Shown one piece after another: positions 19,219 through 28,649 of a DNA stretch of 64,000 nt. How positions within the stretch are numbered: position 1 is the stretch's first letter; each line of letters starts with the position of its first letter. Both the position numbers and the translations under genes were made by a program. The DNA is from an uncultured Cohaesibacter sp. Its GTDB lineage: Bacteria > Pseudomonadota > Alphaproteobacteria > Rhizobiales > Cohaesibacteraceae. The stretch spans positions 124,001-188,000 of the forward strand of contig NZ_OY759856.1 in assembly GCF_963662805.1 (NCBI RefSeq), written 5' to 3'. The notes under the pieces are model-generated. The model was given only the letters and a program-made list of their open reading frames with translations. It searched no databases and was not told the origin of the DNA.

Positions 19219-20729
19219 TTAGCCTTTTTTACTTGCGGCTCTCATTTTGAACTGACCATAGATCGAGTAGCCGAGCGAAAGAATGATCAGGACCCACAGC
19301 CCAATCGCAATCGGGCTCTTGGTGAAGAAGATAGACAGATCACCGAAGGATTCGAGGCTTTTGACGAAATAGACCTCCGCCTGATTACCCAGAATGAAAC
19401 CGATGATGAAAGGCGCGATCTCAAGGCCCACCTTCTGTCCCAGATAACCGAACAGTCCGAAGAACAGCAGCGTCCAGACGTCAAACATGATGCCGAAATT
19501 AATGGCATAGGCGCCAACAACGCACATCATGATGATGCCCGGATAGAGGATGATATTTGGGAACCGTGATGACCTTGACGATGTGGCTTGATGGCGAAAG
19601 AACATGATCACGAACATGAACAAGGTTGGCGGTCACCAAAGCGAGGTCATGATCAGTGTCCCAGGTCCCCGAGATTGTTGCCGATAAACAACGGACCAAG
19701 CTGGATGCCCTGCAGGGTGAAGGCGCCGATCAGCACGGCAGTTGTCGAGTCACCGGGGATCCCGAGCGAGAGCAGCGGAATGAGCGCCCCGCCAGTGAGG
19801 CCGTTGTTAGAGGACTCGGATGCAATAACCCCTTCCGGTGCCCCCTTGCCAAGCTGGCCCGGATCCTTGGAAAAGTTCTTCTGCTGGGTGTAGGCAAGCA
19901 CCGAGGCCGCACTGCCACCAACACCGGGCAGCATGCCGACAAAGGTGCCGAGCGAACTTGAGCGCAGCAGGTTGACGATCTGGCCCTTGAACACCGCCAT
20001 CGAGAAGGGCTTGCCCTTGTTGAGCTCCAGCTTCTTGCCCTTGCCTACCTCTTCGCGGATGCCTCTTTCGGCCTCCTGCAGGATGGTGCCAAGACCGAAC
20101 AGGCCGATCAGCACCGGCAGCAATGAAAAGCCGCTTTCAAGATAGGGTTCCATGAAGTCGGTCATCAGACGATATTCGCCATTGCCGCCGAACGAGACGT
20201 CATAACTGCCGATCAGGCTGAACCAGATCCCGAGCACGCCACTGAAAAGGCCGAGCAGCAGGTTCCGGCAAAGCGAGGCAATCACCGTCAATGCAAACAG
20301 GATGATCAGGAACTTCTCGATATAGGAGAATTTGATCGCCACGTCCGCAAGGGTCGGCGCGAACAGGAACAGGATCAGGGCACTGAACAGGCCACCAAAC
20401 AGCGAAGCGGTGATGCCCGTTTTCAGCGCACGTTCCCCTTCGCCCTTCTGGGTCATGGGATAGCCGTCGAACGTCGTCGTGATCGATGACGGCGTACCGG
20501 GAATGTTGAGCAGGATCGCCGGGACCAACCCGCCAGAAATGCCACCAACATAAAGCCCGAGCAGCAGCGCAAGGCCATTGGACAGATCAAGCGCATAGGT
20601 CATGGGCAGACAGACTGCCACAGCCATAGTCGCCGTCATGCCGGGGATCGCACCAAAGATGATGCCCACCACCACACCGAAGGTAACCAGGGCAAAGAAC
20701 ATTGGGGTTAGATAACTTACGAAATCCAT
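19219..20729 (-). pseudogene. tctA: TctA-family large membrane subunit, disrupted by several indels
   Basis: Large membrane subunit of a tripartite tricarboxylate-type importer. The N-terminal 358 codons read normally from 20729 (MDFVSYLTPMFFALVTFG, FGAIPGMTATMAVAV, LLNIPGTPSSITTTFDGYP). They end prematurely at GNNLGDLGH. The last ~115 codons resume in another frame (MMCVVGAYAINFGIMFDVWTL to the end). Between about 19565 and 19665 the expected membrane helix can be rebuilt only by allowing about six small indels, most of them one extra base. Outside this ~100-base patch both parts look intact, and the whole would be about 500 residues, normal for TctA. The pattern suggests poor local sequence more than natural decay. 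It is followed by garD and preceded by tctB and tctC. Confidence 0.82.
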
Positions 20730-20754
20730 GATTCAGCCTGCTTTCCTTCAAAGG

Positions 20755-21195
20755 TTACGGCAGCGAGATGTTGAACACCTGCGCCAGCACATACCAGGCG
20801 ACCAGCGGAGAAATGAATGAACTGAGCGAAATCGTGACGAATTCGCGTCTTGTCGGCTCATGCACATAGAGCATCGACAACAGGAACATGAAGGGAATGG
20901 AGGTCAACAGGAACCCGAGCCCCATGTTCGGAAAGATATCGCCGACACTTTCCATCAGCGAGAAATAGACGATCGTGATCACCAGCGTTCCCAAAAGGCG
21001 CAGCCAATCGACCTTCTTCGCCTTCTCTCCAGACTTGTCCACCTTGCTTTTGGCCTTGCGCAGAAGCTTCGGGCCATAGCTGATTGCGATCAGGATCGCG
21101 AGGATCGCGAGGATCCAGTGAATGATGTTGGGAAAGAAGAGATGCGACTGGTCGAAGTCGATCGTCACCTTGAGAAGAGAGCTACCATCTGCCAT
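20755..21195 (-). CDS. tctB: TctB-family small membrane subunit
   Basis: A 146-residue membrane protein with four hydrophobic segments, the small subunit of the TctABC-type importer. The start at 21195 is set by GGAGA upstream; the longer frame from 21270 is not supported. A charged stretch (KLLRKAKSKVDKSGEKAKK) lies between helices one and two. TctB proteins are poorly conserved, so the assignment rests on size, topology and the tctC-tctB-tctA order. With TctA it would form the membrane part that takes galactarate or glucarate across the inner membrane. Confidence 0.8.
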   Translation of the reverse strand: MADGSSLLKVTIDFDQSHLFFPNIIHWILAILAILIAISYGPKLLRKAKSKVDKSGEKAKKVDWLRLLGTLVITIVYFSLMESVGDIFPNMGLGFLLTSIPFMFLLSMLYVHEPTRREFVTISLSSFISPLVAWYVLAQVFNISLP

Positions 21196-21305
21196 CGGGA
21201 AGTCTCCAGCAGCGGATCCGCAGCGCACGGATCCAGTCTGCCTTTGCGGAAAAGATTGGCCCAGCCGCACGCGTGCTGAATTGGCTGGGCCTCATTTGTC
21301 AAAGC

Positions 21306-22337
21306 TTAGTGAATGGCTTCGATGATGACCTTGTACTGGTCCATCTTGTCTTTGAGGTAGCCAGCTGCTTCAGCCGAAGGCTTGAAGTTCGGAATGAAGA
21401 AGGATTTCTTCTGGGTTTCCTCGATCTTGCCATCGGCATAGATTTCGGTCAGCGCCGTATCCAGTGCAGTGACGAGCTCAGGATCCATCTTCTTGTTGTA
21501 AAGGAAGAAGAATTCCTTGTCGAAGGTGAAGTCCTTGCTGCCGTCTTGCGTCACCGAAGCGCTCGGTGAGACATATTGCAACAGAGCTTCGCGATCGGTT
21601 GCACCAAAGCCTTCCGGATTGGCCTGCTTGATGGTGTCCTCGCGGGCCGTCAGCCAGACAAAGCGCATGGCTTTCTGATCATCGGCCGGTAGCTGTGTAT
21701 ATTGTTCGTTGGCCTGAACAGAGCCGTTGATGAGGTCAGCCTGACCATCGAACATCAGCTGGTTCTTGTCGGCCTGCGAACCGGTGTTGACGGCAACCAG
21801 ATTTTCTTCCTTGCCCGGATAGCGCAGCTTGATGGCATTCTTCAGAGCCGAGAAGCCGATTTCCGAGACACCGCCCGGCTGAATGGCGACACGGATCTTG
21901 GTGTCATTCGCACAGGCCTGAATGATGTCTTCAATGGTTTTGTAGGGCGAGCTCTTCGGCACGAGATAGGCGTTGCCCGGGTTGATCGCAACGGTCGGGC
22001 CAACGGTGAAATCGTCAAAGATGTTGAAGTAGCCTTTGACGCCATAGAGATAGCCAAGATAGGACTGATCATGGAAGATCATGATCGTGCTGCCGTTGGA
22101 AATGCGGGCCAGAGCCTTGAACGCGGCGCTCGCACCCACGGCATCAACCTTGACGTTGATACCCAATTTCTCGGCCAGAGCCTGCGCAACGATTGCGGAG
22201 TTCTGATAGGTGTCACCGCCGGTCGACTTGGATCCGATCACCACACGAAGATTGCTGGGGAAGTCTGCAGCCTGAGCGGACGCCATGCCCACAAATGCGC
22301 ACATTGCGACCGCGAGGCCGCACTTGAGGAATTTCAT
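21306..22337 (-). CDS. tctC: TctC-type periplasmic binding protein, probably for aldarates
   Basis: A 343-residue secreted binding protein with a Sec signal peptide (MKFLKCGLAVAMCAFVGMAS, cut after AQAA). It belongs to the tripartite tricarboxylate receptor family: VVIGSKSTGGDTYQNSA matches the ligand loop and KIRVAIQPGGVSEIGF the second lobe. It is the first gene of the tctCBA-garD-lacI run and is divergent from gudD. Tct systems carry citrate and other carboxylates. Here all neighbours degrade galactarate and glucarate, so those are the likely ligands. Two LacI-type operators lie upstream. Confidence 0.85.
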   Translation of the reverse strand: MKFLKCGLAVAMCAFVGMASAQAADFPSNLRVVIGSKSTGGDTYQNSAIVAQALAEKLGINVKVDAVGASAAFKALARISNGSTIMIFHDQSYLGYLYGVKGYFNIFDDFTVGPTVAINPGNAYLVPKSSPYKTIEDIIQACANDTKIRVAIQPGGVSEIGFSALKNAIKLRYPGKEENLVAVNTGSQADKNQLMFDGQADLINGSVQANEQYTQLPADDQKAMRFVWLTAREDTIKQANPEGFGATDREALLQYVSPSASVTQDGSKDFTFDKEFFFLYNKKMDPELVTALDTALTEIYADGKIEETQKKSFFIPNFKPSAEAAGYLKDKMDQYKVIIEAIH

Positions 22338-22502
22338 CGTTTCTCTCCCTTTCAGATGACCACCATGTCTCGATCATCTTCTACTGGCGACCCTTGGCCA
22401 CCATCCTCCTTGTTTCCCGGTCACGTCTGCCTTTGCCCACTCCTACCTTGGACAACGTACGTCACCGAAACACGAACAGCCACCTTCATCTCGAAAAGCA
22501 CA

Positions 22503-22520
22503 AATGAAAACGCTGTCATT
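22503..22520. promoter_or_regulatory. LacI-type operator near tctC
   Basis: AATGAAAACGCTGTCATT is an 18-bp near-palindrome centred on CG, the classic shape of a LacI-family operator. Five outer bases match perfectly on each side. It is about 165 bases upstream of tctC in the divergent region shared with gudD. A related site lies at 22656. Confidence 0.65.
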
Positions 22521-22655
22521 CGATATTAATTCCAGCTTCCATCATCTGTCAAGCCCGTCCCATTTCAGGTCAATCATCCCTAAAAATGGCATTTTAAGTA
22601 AGATTTTCGGGTATTTACGCAGCGCAATCCACAGAATCCAGGGTAAATGAAAAAT

Positions 22656-22673
22656 AATGGTTGCGCTTTCATT
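22656..22673. promoter_or_regulatory. LacI-type operator near gudD
   Basis: AATGGTTGCGCTTTCATT shares the half-site CGCTKTCATT and the central CG with the operator at 22503. The centres are 153 bases apart, so one repressor could act on both promoters or form a loop. It is about 80 bases upstream of the gudD start. Confidence 0.6.
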
Positions 22674-22752
22674 ATGCTTTTGGCGAAAATAGCGAACAGA
22701 GCCGATGCGGGAGCCAGACCTTCCGCCATGCGTTCTGTTGGAGGAAAACAAG

Positions 22753-24104
22753 ATGGTAGGATCCGAGGCATTCGGGAAAGGTTCCCCGAGAGTCACAGCC
22801 ATGCGCGTCATCCCGGTAGCGGGACAGGACAGCATGTTGCTGAACCTGAGCGGGGCCCACGGCGCCCCTATTTCACACGCAACATCGTCATCCTCGAGGA
22901 TGAAGCAGGCAACACCGGTCTTGGTGAAGTACCCGGTGGTGAAAAGATCCGTCAGACACTGGAAGATTCGATCCCTCTTGTGACCGGCCAGCCCATCGGC
23001 AACATGAACAAGATCCTGAGGGCGATGAACGATGCCTTCTCGAACCGCGATGCTGGCGGGCGCGGCACCCAGACCTTCGATTTGCGCATTACCATCCATG
23101 CGGTAACCGCCGTTGAGGCGGCCCTGCTCGATCTGATGGGCCAGTTCCTCAATTTGCCCGCCTGCGCCCTACTCGGAGAAGGACAGCAACGCGAAAACGT
23201 CAGGATGCTGGGCTATCTCTTCTATGTCGCGGACCGCAACAAAACCAATCTCGACTATCGCGCCGAAACCGACGCCAGAGACGACTGGATCCGCCTGCGC
23301 AACGAGGAAGCGATGACCCCGGAGGCAATCGTTCGCTTGGCTGAAGCCACCTACGAGCGCTATGGCTTTGAGGATTTCAAACTCAAGGGCGGGGTTCTGT
23401 CAGGTGAAGAGGAAATGCTTGCCGCAGCAGCCCTCAAGCAGCGCTTCCCAGAGGGGCGCATTTCCCTTGATCCGAACGGGGCATGGTCACTGGACGAAGC
23501 CATTGCGCTCTGCAAGGGACAGGGGCATATCCTGGCCTATGCAGAGGACCCTTGCGGCGCAGAAAACGGCTATTCCGGCCGTGAGATCATGTCCGAATTC
23601 CGCCGTGCCACCGGGCTTCAGACCGCCACCAACATGATCGCCACGGACTGGCGCCAGATGGGTCATTCGGTCATGCTGCAATCGGTCGACATCCCGCTCG
23701 CCGATCCACATTTCTGGACCATGCAGGGCACGGTGCGCGTCGCCCAGATGTGTCGCGACTGGGGCCTGATCTGGGGTTCCCATTCCAACAACCATTTCGA
23801 CATTTCTCTCGCCATGTTCACCCACGCGGCAGCCGCAGCCCCGGGTCAGATCACGCCGATCGACACCCACTGGATCTGGCAGGACGGCCAGCGCCTGACG
23901 AAAGATCCCCTGATCATTAGGGGTGGCGAGATCGCGGTTCCAGACCGTCCGGGCCTCGGCATCGAACCAGACATGGACGAGATCGAAATGGCTCATGCGC
24001 TCTATAAGGCCAAGGGCCTCGGCGCACGGGACGATGCCATCGGCATGCAATTCCTCATTCCCGGCTGGACCTTCGACAACAAGCGGCCCTGTCTGGTGCG
24101 ATGA
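22753..24104 (+). pseudogene. gudD: Glucarate dehydratase, frameshifted near the N-terminus
   Basis: Enolase-superfamily glucarate dehydratase, converting D-glucarate to 5-keto-4-deoxyglucarate. The true start is ATG 22753, eight bases after GGAGG. The first ~38 codons (MRVIPVAGQDSMLLNLSGAHGAP) are in one frame. The rest, from YFTRNIVILEDEAGNTGLGE, is in the next. Adding one C to the run at 22865-22868 joins them into a protein of about 450 residues. The remaining sequence is very close to E. coli GudD: FKLKGGVLSGEEE, SLDPNGAWSLDEA, AEDPCGAE, the Asn-rich ATNMIATDWRQMGH and WGSHSNNHFD, ending GWTFDNKRPCLVR. All catalytic motifs survive. It is divergent from tctC and followed by a terminator. 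Confidence 0.88.
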
Positions 24105-24177
24105 GCAGAAGCCATACATAACAACTCCTCCCTCGCGATGGTTGCGAACCTCCCAAAGCAGCCATCAGCCACCTTTG

Positions 24178-24213
24178 ATCCCCGCCAGAGAAAACTCCGG
24201 CGGGGATTTTTTT
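24178..24213 (+). terminator. Rho-independent terminator after gudD
   Basis: ATCCCCGCC at 24178-24186 pairs with GGCGGGGAT at 24199-24207, followed by a run of seven T. It ends the gudD transcript. Confidence 0.9.
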
Positions 24214-24240
24214 GTCGTCGCAAGCAAAAGGATCGCAGCC

Positions 24241-25048
24241 TTAGGCTGACATCGCGGTCTGGGGCAAAATGAAGGGGAGATTGCCCTGCTCGGGCGTCTG
24301 GCTCACCTTGACCTGGACCTCGAACACATCACGCATGAAGTCATCGGTCAGCACATCCTGCGGCGAGCCATCCGCCTTGACCGCACCATGCGAGAGCGCG
24401 ATCAACCGGTCTGCAAACATCGCCGCAATATTGAGATCATGCAGCACCGCGATGCATCCACCCCCCCGCCGTGACATAGTCACGAGCAAGGCTGAGGATG
24501 TCGATCTGATGGCGGATATCAAGGCTCGCCGTCGGTTCATCCAGAAACAGAAAATGCCGAATGTCGTGGATCACCGGCTCCCACACTTGACAGAGCGTGC
24601 GAGCAAGCTGAACCCGCTGCTGTTCGCCCCCAGACAGGTCGGAATAGAAGCGCCCCTCATATCCGGCGAGATCCACCCGCCGCAGGGCCTCGGTTGCCCG
24701 TTCGTTGGCCGCCTGCCTGTCAACGGAGGCGAGGCGCGCACCAAGGCGGACGACCTCAAGCACCGTGAAGGGAAAGGAGAGATAGCCCGACTGCGCCATC
24801 ACCGCCCGGCGCATGGCCAGCTTTGGCTCCGACCATTCAGACAATGGACGCCCGTCATAGACAACGGCGCCGCTTGATGGCTTGTGATCTCCGGCCAGCA
24901 ACTTGAGCAGGGTCGATTTTCCCGCACCATTCGGCCCGACGATCACCACCAGCTCACCGGGGCAGATGACAAGATCAAGGGGGTGCAGCAGACACTTGTC
25001 TCCGATGGAGACCGAAGCGCCCTGAACTTCAAAGCTCTGCGCCATCAT
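24241..25048 (-). pseudogene. hmuV: Heme ABC importer ATPase, frameshifted near the C-terminus
   Basis: ATPase of the heme importer. From 25048 it reads Walker A GPNGAGKST, signature LSGGEQQRVQLARTL and Walker B LFLDEPTASLD. The frame then slips in a run of seven C at 24461-24467, within ARDYVTAGG. The other frame continues with the H-loop CIAVLHDLNIAAMFADRL and a normal end. Removing one C gives a continuous protein of about 268 residues. If real, the slip would remove the H-loop and the last third of the protein, and heme import would fail. Its start overlaps the hmuU stop by four bases (ATGA). Confidence 0.87.
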
Positions 25049-26154
25049 GACAGGATCCCCCGCGAACGAACCACCAGCCAGAGGAAGAAGGGCCCTCCGA
25101 TGGCCGAGGTGACAATCCCGATAGGCAGCGCCGCGGGAGCAACCGCAGTGCGCGCCACCATATCCGCAAGCAACAGAAGAATTGCTCCGAGCAAGGCCGA
25201 CGCTGGTAACAGATAGCGATGATCCGGCCCGATAAGCAGCCGTAGCAGATGGGGCACAATCAGACCAACAAAGCCGATGCCACCAGTGACCGCCACGGAC
25301 GCCCCGACCGAGAGTGCGATAATGAAGACAGCGACACGTTTCAGGGCCTGAACGCGAATGCCCATGTGCCGTGCCTGATGATCGCCCAATACAAGCCCGT
25401 CAAGCCCGGACGACAGGAATGGCATCAGGCCGAAAGAAAGGAGCAGAAACGGCAGGATCGCCTGAATCTTCACCCAGTTGGCTCCCCCCAGAGACCCCAT
25501 GCTCCAGAAGGTCAGATCCCTTAGCTGCTGATCATCGGAAATGAAAGTCAAGTAGCCGGAAATGGAGAGCATCAGGGCATTGATCGCGATCCCGGACAAC
25601 AGCATGGTCGCCACCGAAGTCTGACCGTGCCGGGTTGAAATCAGATAAAGCAGAAAGGTGTTGCCCGCCCCGCCAACAAAGGCAAACAGCGGCAGCATGT
25701 AAATCCCGAGCACATCCTGAACCGGCGCGAGAAGCGTTCCGCCCAACACGATTGCAATGATGGCAAACAGCACCGAGCCTGCCGAAATGCCGACGATTCC
25801 CGGATCAGCAAGCGGGTTGCGAAACAACCCTTGCATCACCGCACCAGCTGAGGCCAGTGCCGCGCCGACGAGGATTGCCAACACCATGCGCGGCAGGCGA
25901 ATGTCCCACAGGATGACGGAATAGCGGCTTGCGTCCTCGGATTGGCCGAAGATCGCCGAGCGGATCTGATCGATCACGAGCCCGACGCCAAGATCGGAGG
26001 CCCCCACGGTCAGGGACGTCAGGGCAACCAGAACAAGCACGATCATCAAGCAGATGATGGCTGCTCTGGCGAGGGGTCCACGATCCCCACCGAGACGCGG
26101 CGTGCGGCGCAGGAGACCTGCGCCGCTCCCCACTCGTGTCCCCACAAGGCTCAT
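25045..26154 (-). CDS. hmuU: Heme ABC importer permease
   Basis: A 369-residue FecCD-family permease with about ten membrane segments. It forms the inner-membrane channel of the heme importer. Characteristic stretches include DIRLPRMVLAILVGAALASAG, the glycine-rich GGIGFVGLIVPHLLRLLIGPDH and a C-terminal helix. It overlaps hmuT upstream and hmuV downstream by four bases each, so translation is coupled along hmuS-T-U-V. A roughly 40-residue N-terminal extension precedes the first helix. Confidence 0.93.
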   Translation of the reverse strand: MSLVGTRVGSGAGLLRRTPRLGGDRGPLARAAIICLMIVLVLVALTSLTVGASDLGVGLVIDQIRSAIFGQSEDASRYSVILWDIRLPRMVLAILVGAALASAGAVMQGLFRNPLADPGIVGISAGSVLFAIIAIVLGGTLLAPVQDVLGIYMLPLFAFVGGAGNTFLLYLISTRHGQTSVATMLLSGIAINALMLSISGYLTFISDDQQLRDLTFWSMGSLGGANWVKIQAILPFLLLSFGLMPFLSSGLDGLVLGDHQARHMGIRVQALKRVAVFIIALSVGASVAVTGGIGFVGLIVPHLLRLLIGPDHRYLLPASALLGAILLLLADMVARTAVAPAALPIGIVTSAIGGPFFLWLVVRSRGILS

Positions 26155-27050
26155 GGCTTGGCATCCAGCTTGGGCAAGGCCTTGAGCTCTGCCGCATCCG
26201 GGTAGAGCGCCCGCGCCAGATCAGCCACGGCATAGGCAGTTCGAGGGCCGAATCCCAACAGATACATGCCCCCCATGCGGACAATCCGCTGATCCCTGAT
26301 CGCCGGAGAATCCTTGAGGGCCGGATGAGCCGACAGCACTGAGTTATCGGCACCATGGTTGGCCCTCATCATCATCACGATCACATCCGGCGGACTGGCC
26401 AGAAGCGCTTCATCGTCGACACTCTTGTAGCCTTCGAAGGAGTGCATGAGATTCTCGCCACCAGCCATCTCGATGACGGAAGCGGCCTGATTGTTCTCAC
26501 CGGCCACCATCAGGCGTCCGTCCTGCAGGCTGAGAATGAACAACACCTTTGGCTTCTTGCCACCAGAGGCCGCAGCCACCGCCTGTTCGGTCTTCGCAAA
26601 CTCGCTCGCAACACGCCCGGCCAGCACTTCGGCAGCCTCGCCCTGCCCGATCGCGGCACCGACCGTGCGGATCTTTTTCAAGATACCATCGGCACTGTAG
26701 GCAGCATCGATCCGGACAAACGGCACCGAGGCGGTTTCGAGAATATCGACCACTTCAGGCGGCCCGGCATCATGCTCGGCAATGATCAGATCCGGATCAG
26801 CCGCCAGAACACCTTCCGCATTGAGGGCCCGGATATAGCCCACGTTGGGCTTGTCTCTGAGGGCCTGAGGCGGATAGACGCTGGTTACATCCAGCGCAGC
26901 GATCCTGTCGTCCGCACCGAGCTCATAGAGAATTTCCGTGACGGACCCGCCAAGGGAAACAATCCGCTCCGCATCCTGAGCGTGAGAGACCGTACAGCCC
27001 CAAACAAGAGCAGCTGCGGCAATCATCGAGTTGGTAAAATATCGTCTCAT
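26151..27050 (-). CDS. hmuT: Periplasmic heme-binding protein
   Basis: A 299-residue periplasmic binding protein of the BtuF/HmuT fold. The signal peptide is MRRYFTNSMIAAAALVWGCT, ending near HAQDA. It starts the mature domain with ERIVSLGGSVTEILYELGADDRI and has the NVGYIRALNAEGVLAADPDL motif. The Tyr in GYIRAL is a likely heme ligand by analogy with ShuT and PhuT. It delivers heme to HmuU. The four-base overlaps with hmuS and hmuU show operon coupling. Confidence 0.92.
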   Translation of the reverse strand: MRRYFTNSMIAAAALVWGCTVSHAQDAERIVSLGGSVTEILYELGADDRIAALDVTSVYPPQALRDKPNVGYIRALNAEGVLAADPDLIIAEHDAGPPEVVDILETASVPFVRIDAAYSADGILKKIRTVGAAIGQGEAAEVLAGRVASEFAKTEQAVAAASGGKKPKVLFILSLQDGRLMVAGENNQAASVIEMAGGENLMHSFEGYKSVDDEALLASPPDVIVMMMRANHGADNSVLSAHPALKDSPAIRDQRIVRMGGMYLLGFGPRTAYAVADLARALYPDAAELKALPKLDAKP

Positions 27051-28138
27051 GACGCAACCACCTCCGTCAGTCCACCAAGCGTCGGCAGAGTTTCAGCCAG
27101 AGCCCGCCACTGCGGATTCTCATCTTCCTTCTCGTCCCGCACGCCATAGAACTGGACGATCAGATTGTCCTTGTCGTCATAGACCTCAATCGAGGTGACA
27201 TGACTGATGGCATTGGGCTTGCGAACCAGCCAGACCTTCTTGATGTGATCTTCCCTGAGGTGAAGATTGAAACCGGGGTCAAGAACATTGAACCACGGGC
27301 CAACGGTCTTGAGCGTTTCGATTTTGCCCGAATGGATCTGCACACAGCCGGGGCTGCGCACGAACACCATGATCGGCAGCCCCATTTCAGCCGCAGCATT
27401 GAGCGCCGCCGTGGCCGCACCGACATCCAGCGGTTTTGCCAGATCGCTTCCGATCAGCCTGTGCGCCTGCAACCGGTCGATCTTGTGCTTTTTCAGCATG
27501 CCGAAAAACTCGTGCACATCCTTCATTCCAAGCCAGTCTGCACGCAGGCTCTCGACATCGACCTCAGCATCGTCAAGTTCCCGCTCAGGTTCCACCGCCT
27601 CGGGCTGCTCTGGCAGGAAGAATGGCGTCTGATTCTCATGGCGGAAACGATCCATCAGGCCTTCAAAGGCAGCCACATCGGATGTCTCACGCAGGAAAAT
27701 CTTGTGAACCGCATCCCCTTCCGCATTGAAGATATGGATCGAGCGCTTGGCCCCCTTATCGGTCTGCTCGACGATTGCAAACACATGCACCCAGTGCTTG
27801 AGGAAGATCCTCAGATCAACAGCACCATTGAGGACGAGCGCAACATGTTCGCCTCCGCCGATGCGTCCCCACTGCCCCACTTTTTCATGCACACAGGACT
27901 CGTTGCGCGTCAGCACCATCACTTCGCCCAGATCAATAAAGGCCTTCAGCATGGCCTTGCTGGCGGGCTGCAGCCGCACGACATCTGAGCCGCATCGAGC
28001 GGACAGCATCAGCCCCTCGGACAGGCCAAGCGCATGAGCCAGATCGCGGGCTCTGAGCTTGGGATTGTCCTTTTTGCCCTGAGCAATCATGGGCGCAAGG
28101 GCCTCAGCGTCGGGATGGGGGAGAACCGGATATGTCAT
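27047..28138 (-). CDS. hmuS: Heme-degrading/trafficking factor HemS/HmuS
   Basis: A 363-residue cytoplasmic protein of the HemS/ChuS family, made of two related halves (residues about 1-170 and 190-360). It accepts heme from the importer and carries or breaks it down. Typical stretches are LTRNESCVHEKVGQWG in the first half and MVFVRSPGCVQIHSGKIETLK in the second. The length is normal. It stands first among the coupled hmuSTUV genes, 60 bases after hemP. Confidence 0.92.
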   Translation of the reverse strand: MTYPVLPHPDAEALAPMIAQGKKDNPKLRARDLAHALGLSEGLMLSARCGSDVVRLQPASKAMLKAFIDLGEVMVLTRNESCVHEKVGQWGRIGGGEHVALVLNGAVDLRIFLKHWVHVFAIVEQTDKGAKRSIHIFNAEGDAVHKIFLRETSDVAAFEGLMDRFRHENQTPFFLPEQPEAVEPERELDDAEVDVESLRADWLGMKDVHEFFGMLKKHKIDRLQAHRLIGSDLAKPLDVGAATAALNAAAEMGLPIMVFVRSPGCVQIHSGKIETLKTVGPWFNVLDPGFNLHLREDHIKKVWLVRKPNAISHVTSIEVYDDKDNLIVQFYGVRDEKEDENPQWRALAETLPTLGGLTEVVAS

Positions 28139-28198
28139 GGTTCAAAACTCCATATCAAGGATCAGCATCAACCCGGTCGGGGATACTGCATCGTGTGT

Positions 28199-28378
28199 CT
28201 ATTTGGTGAGGATCAGTTTCTGCTGCGCGGTGATGCGAAGACGATAAAGCTCACCACGGTGAGAGATCTGGATCTCCCGCTCGCCGGCAAACAAATCAGA
28301 GGAGTCTATCGTGGCAATATCAGCGCCAGGACCGTTTGGTTCGGCCTCTTGCGGACCGTTTTTCCTATGCATCGTCAT
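28199..28378 (-). CDS. hemP: Hemin uptake protein HemP
   Basis: A small protein of about 59 residues ending GELYRLRITAQQKLILTK, the HemP signature; SSDLFAGEREIQISH precedes it. HemP proteins are short cytoplasmic factors next to heme-uptake genes, and in some bacteria they activate the receptor gene. The ATG at 28378 follows GGAA; the longer frame from 28501 would run into the promoter and is less likely. It is divergent from hmuR and heads hmuSTUV. An iron-type box lies 116 bases upstream. Confidence 0.85.
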   Translation of the reverse strand: MTMHRKNGPQEAEPNGPGADIATIDSSDLFAGEREIQISHRGELYRLRITAQQKLILTK

Positions 28379-28493
28379 GATGTTCCAATCGTTGTGTTTC
28401 AACAAGAAACGGTTGGTCCATTTGACCGGGGCTGCTGTCTGGTCCGCGGCACGCCCCGCAATAACATGAGTTAAGAACTCAGAAATTATTAGT

Positions 28494-28508
28494 TGACTCA
28501 TTTACTCA
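28494..28508. promoter_or_regulatory. IRO-type box (TGA-N9-TCA) between hemP and hmuR
   Basis: TGACTCATTTACTCA matches TGA-N9-TCA, the Iron-Rhodo box bound by the RirA repressor in Rhizobiales. It lies in the divergent promoter between hemP-hmuSTUV and hmuR, where iron control is expected. The same pattern recurs at 31248 in the second iron promoter. The pattern is short, so position is the main support. Confidence 0.65.
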
Positions 28509-28649
28509 TGTTTTATACCAAGCGCAAGAGGCTTCTTTACGAAAAACCGCGTACAGGGAACGGGGTGTGAAGAAGTTCAAGCCAGCCAGCCTCAGACTGA
28601 CCAATGAGCAGCCAGCCAAAAAAGTCTAACAAAATCAATGAGGCGTACA

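Noticed and set aside
24461..24467. Seven-C tract in hmuV as a phase-variation switch
   Set aside because: The tract is short, and four other genes nearby have comparable breaks at shorter runs. Error or chance mutation explains all of them more simply.
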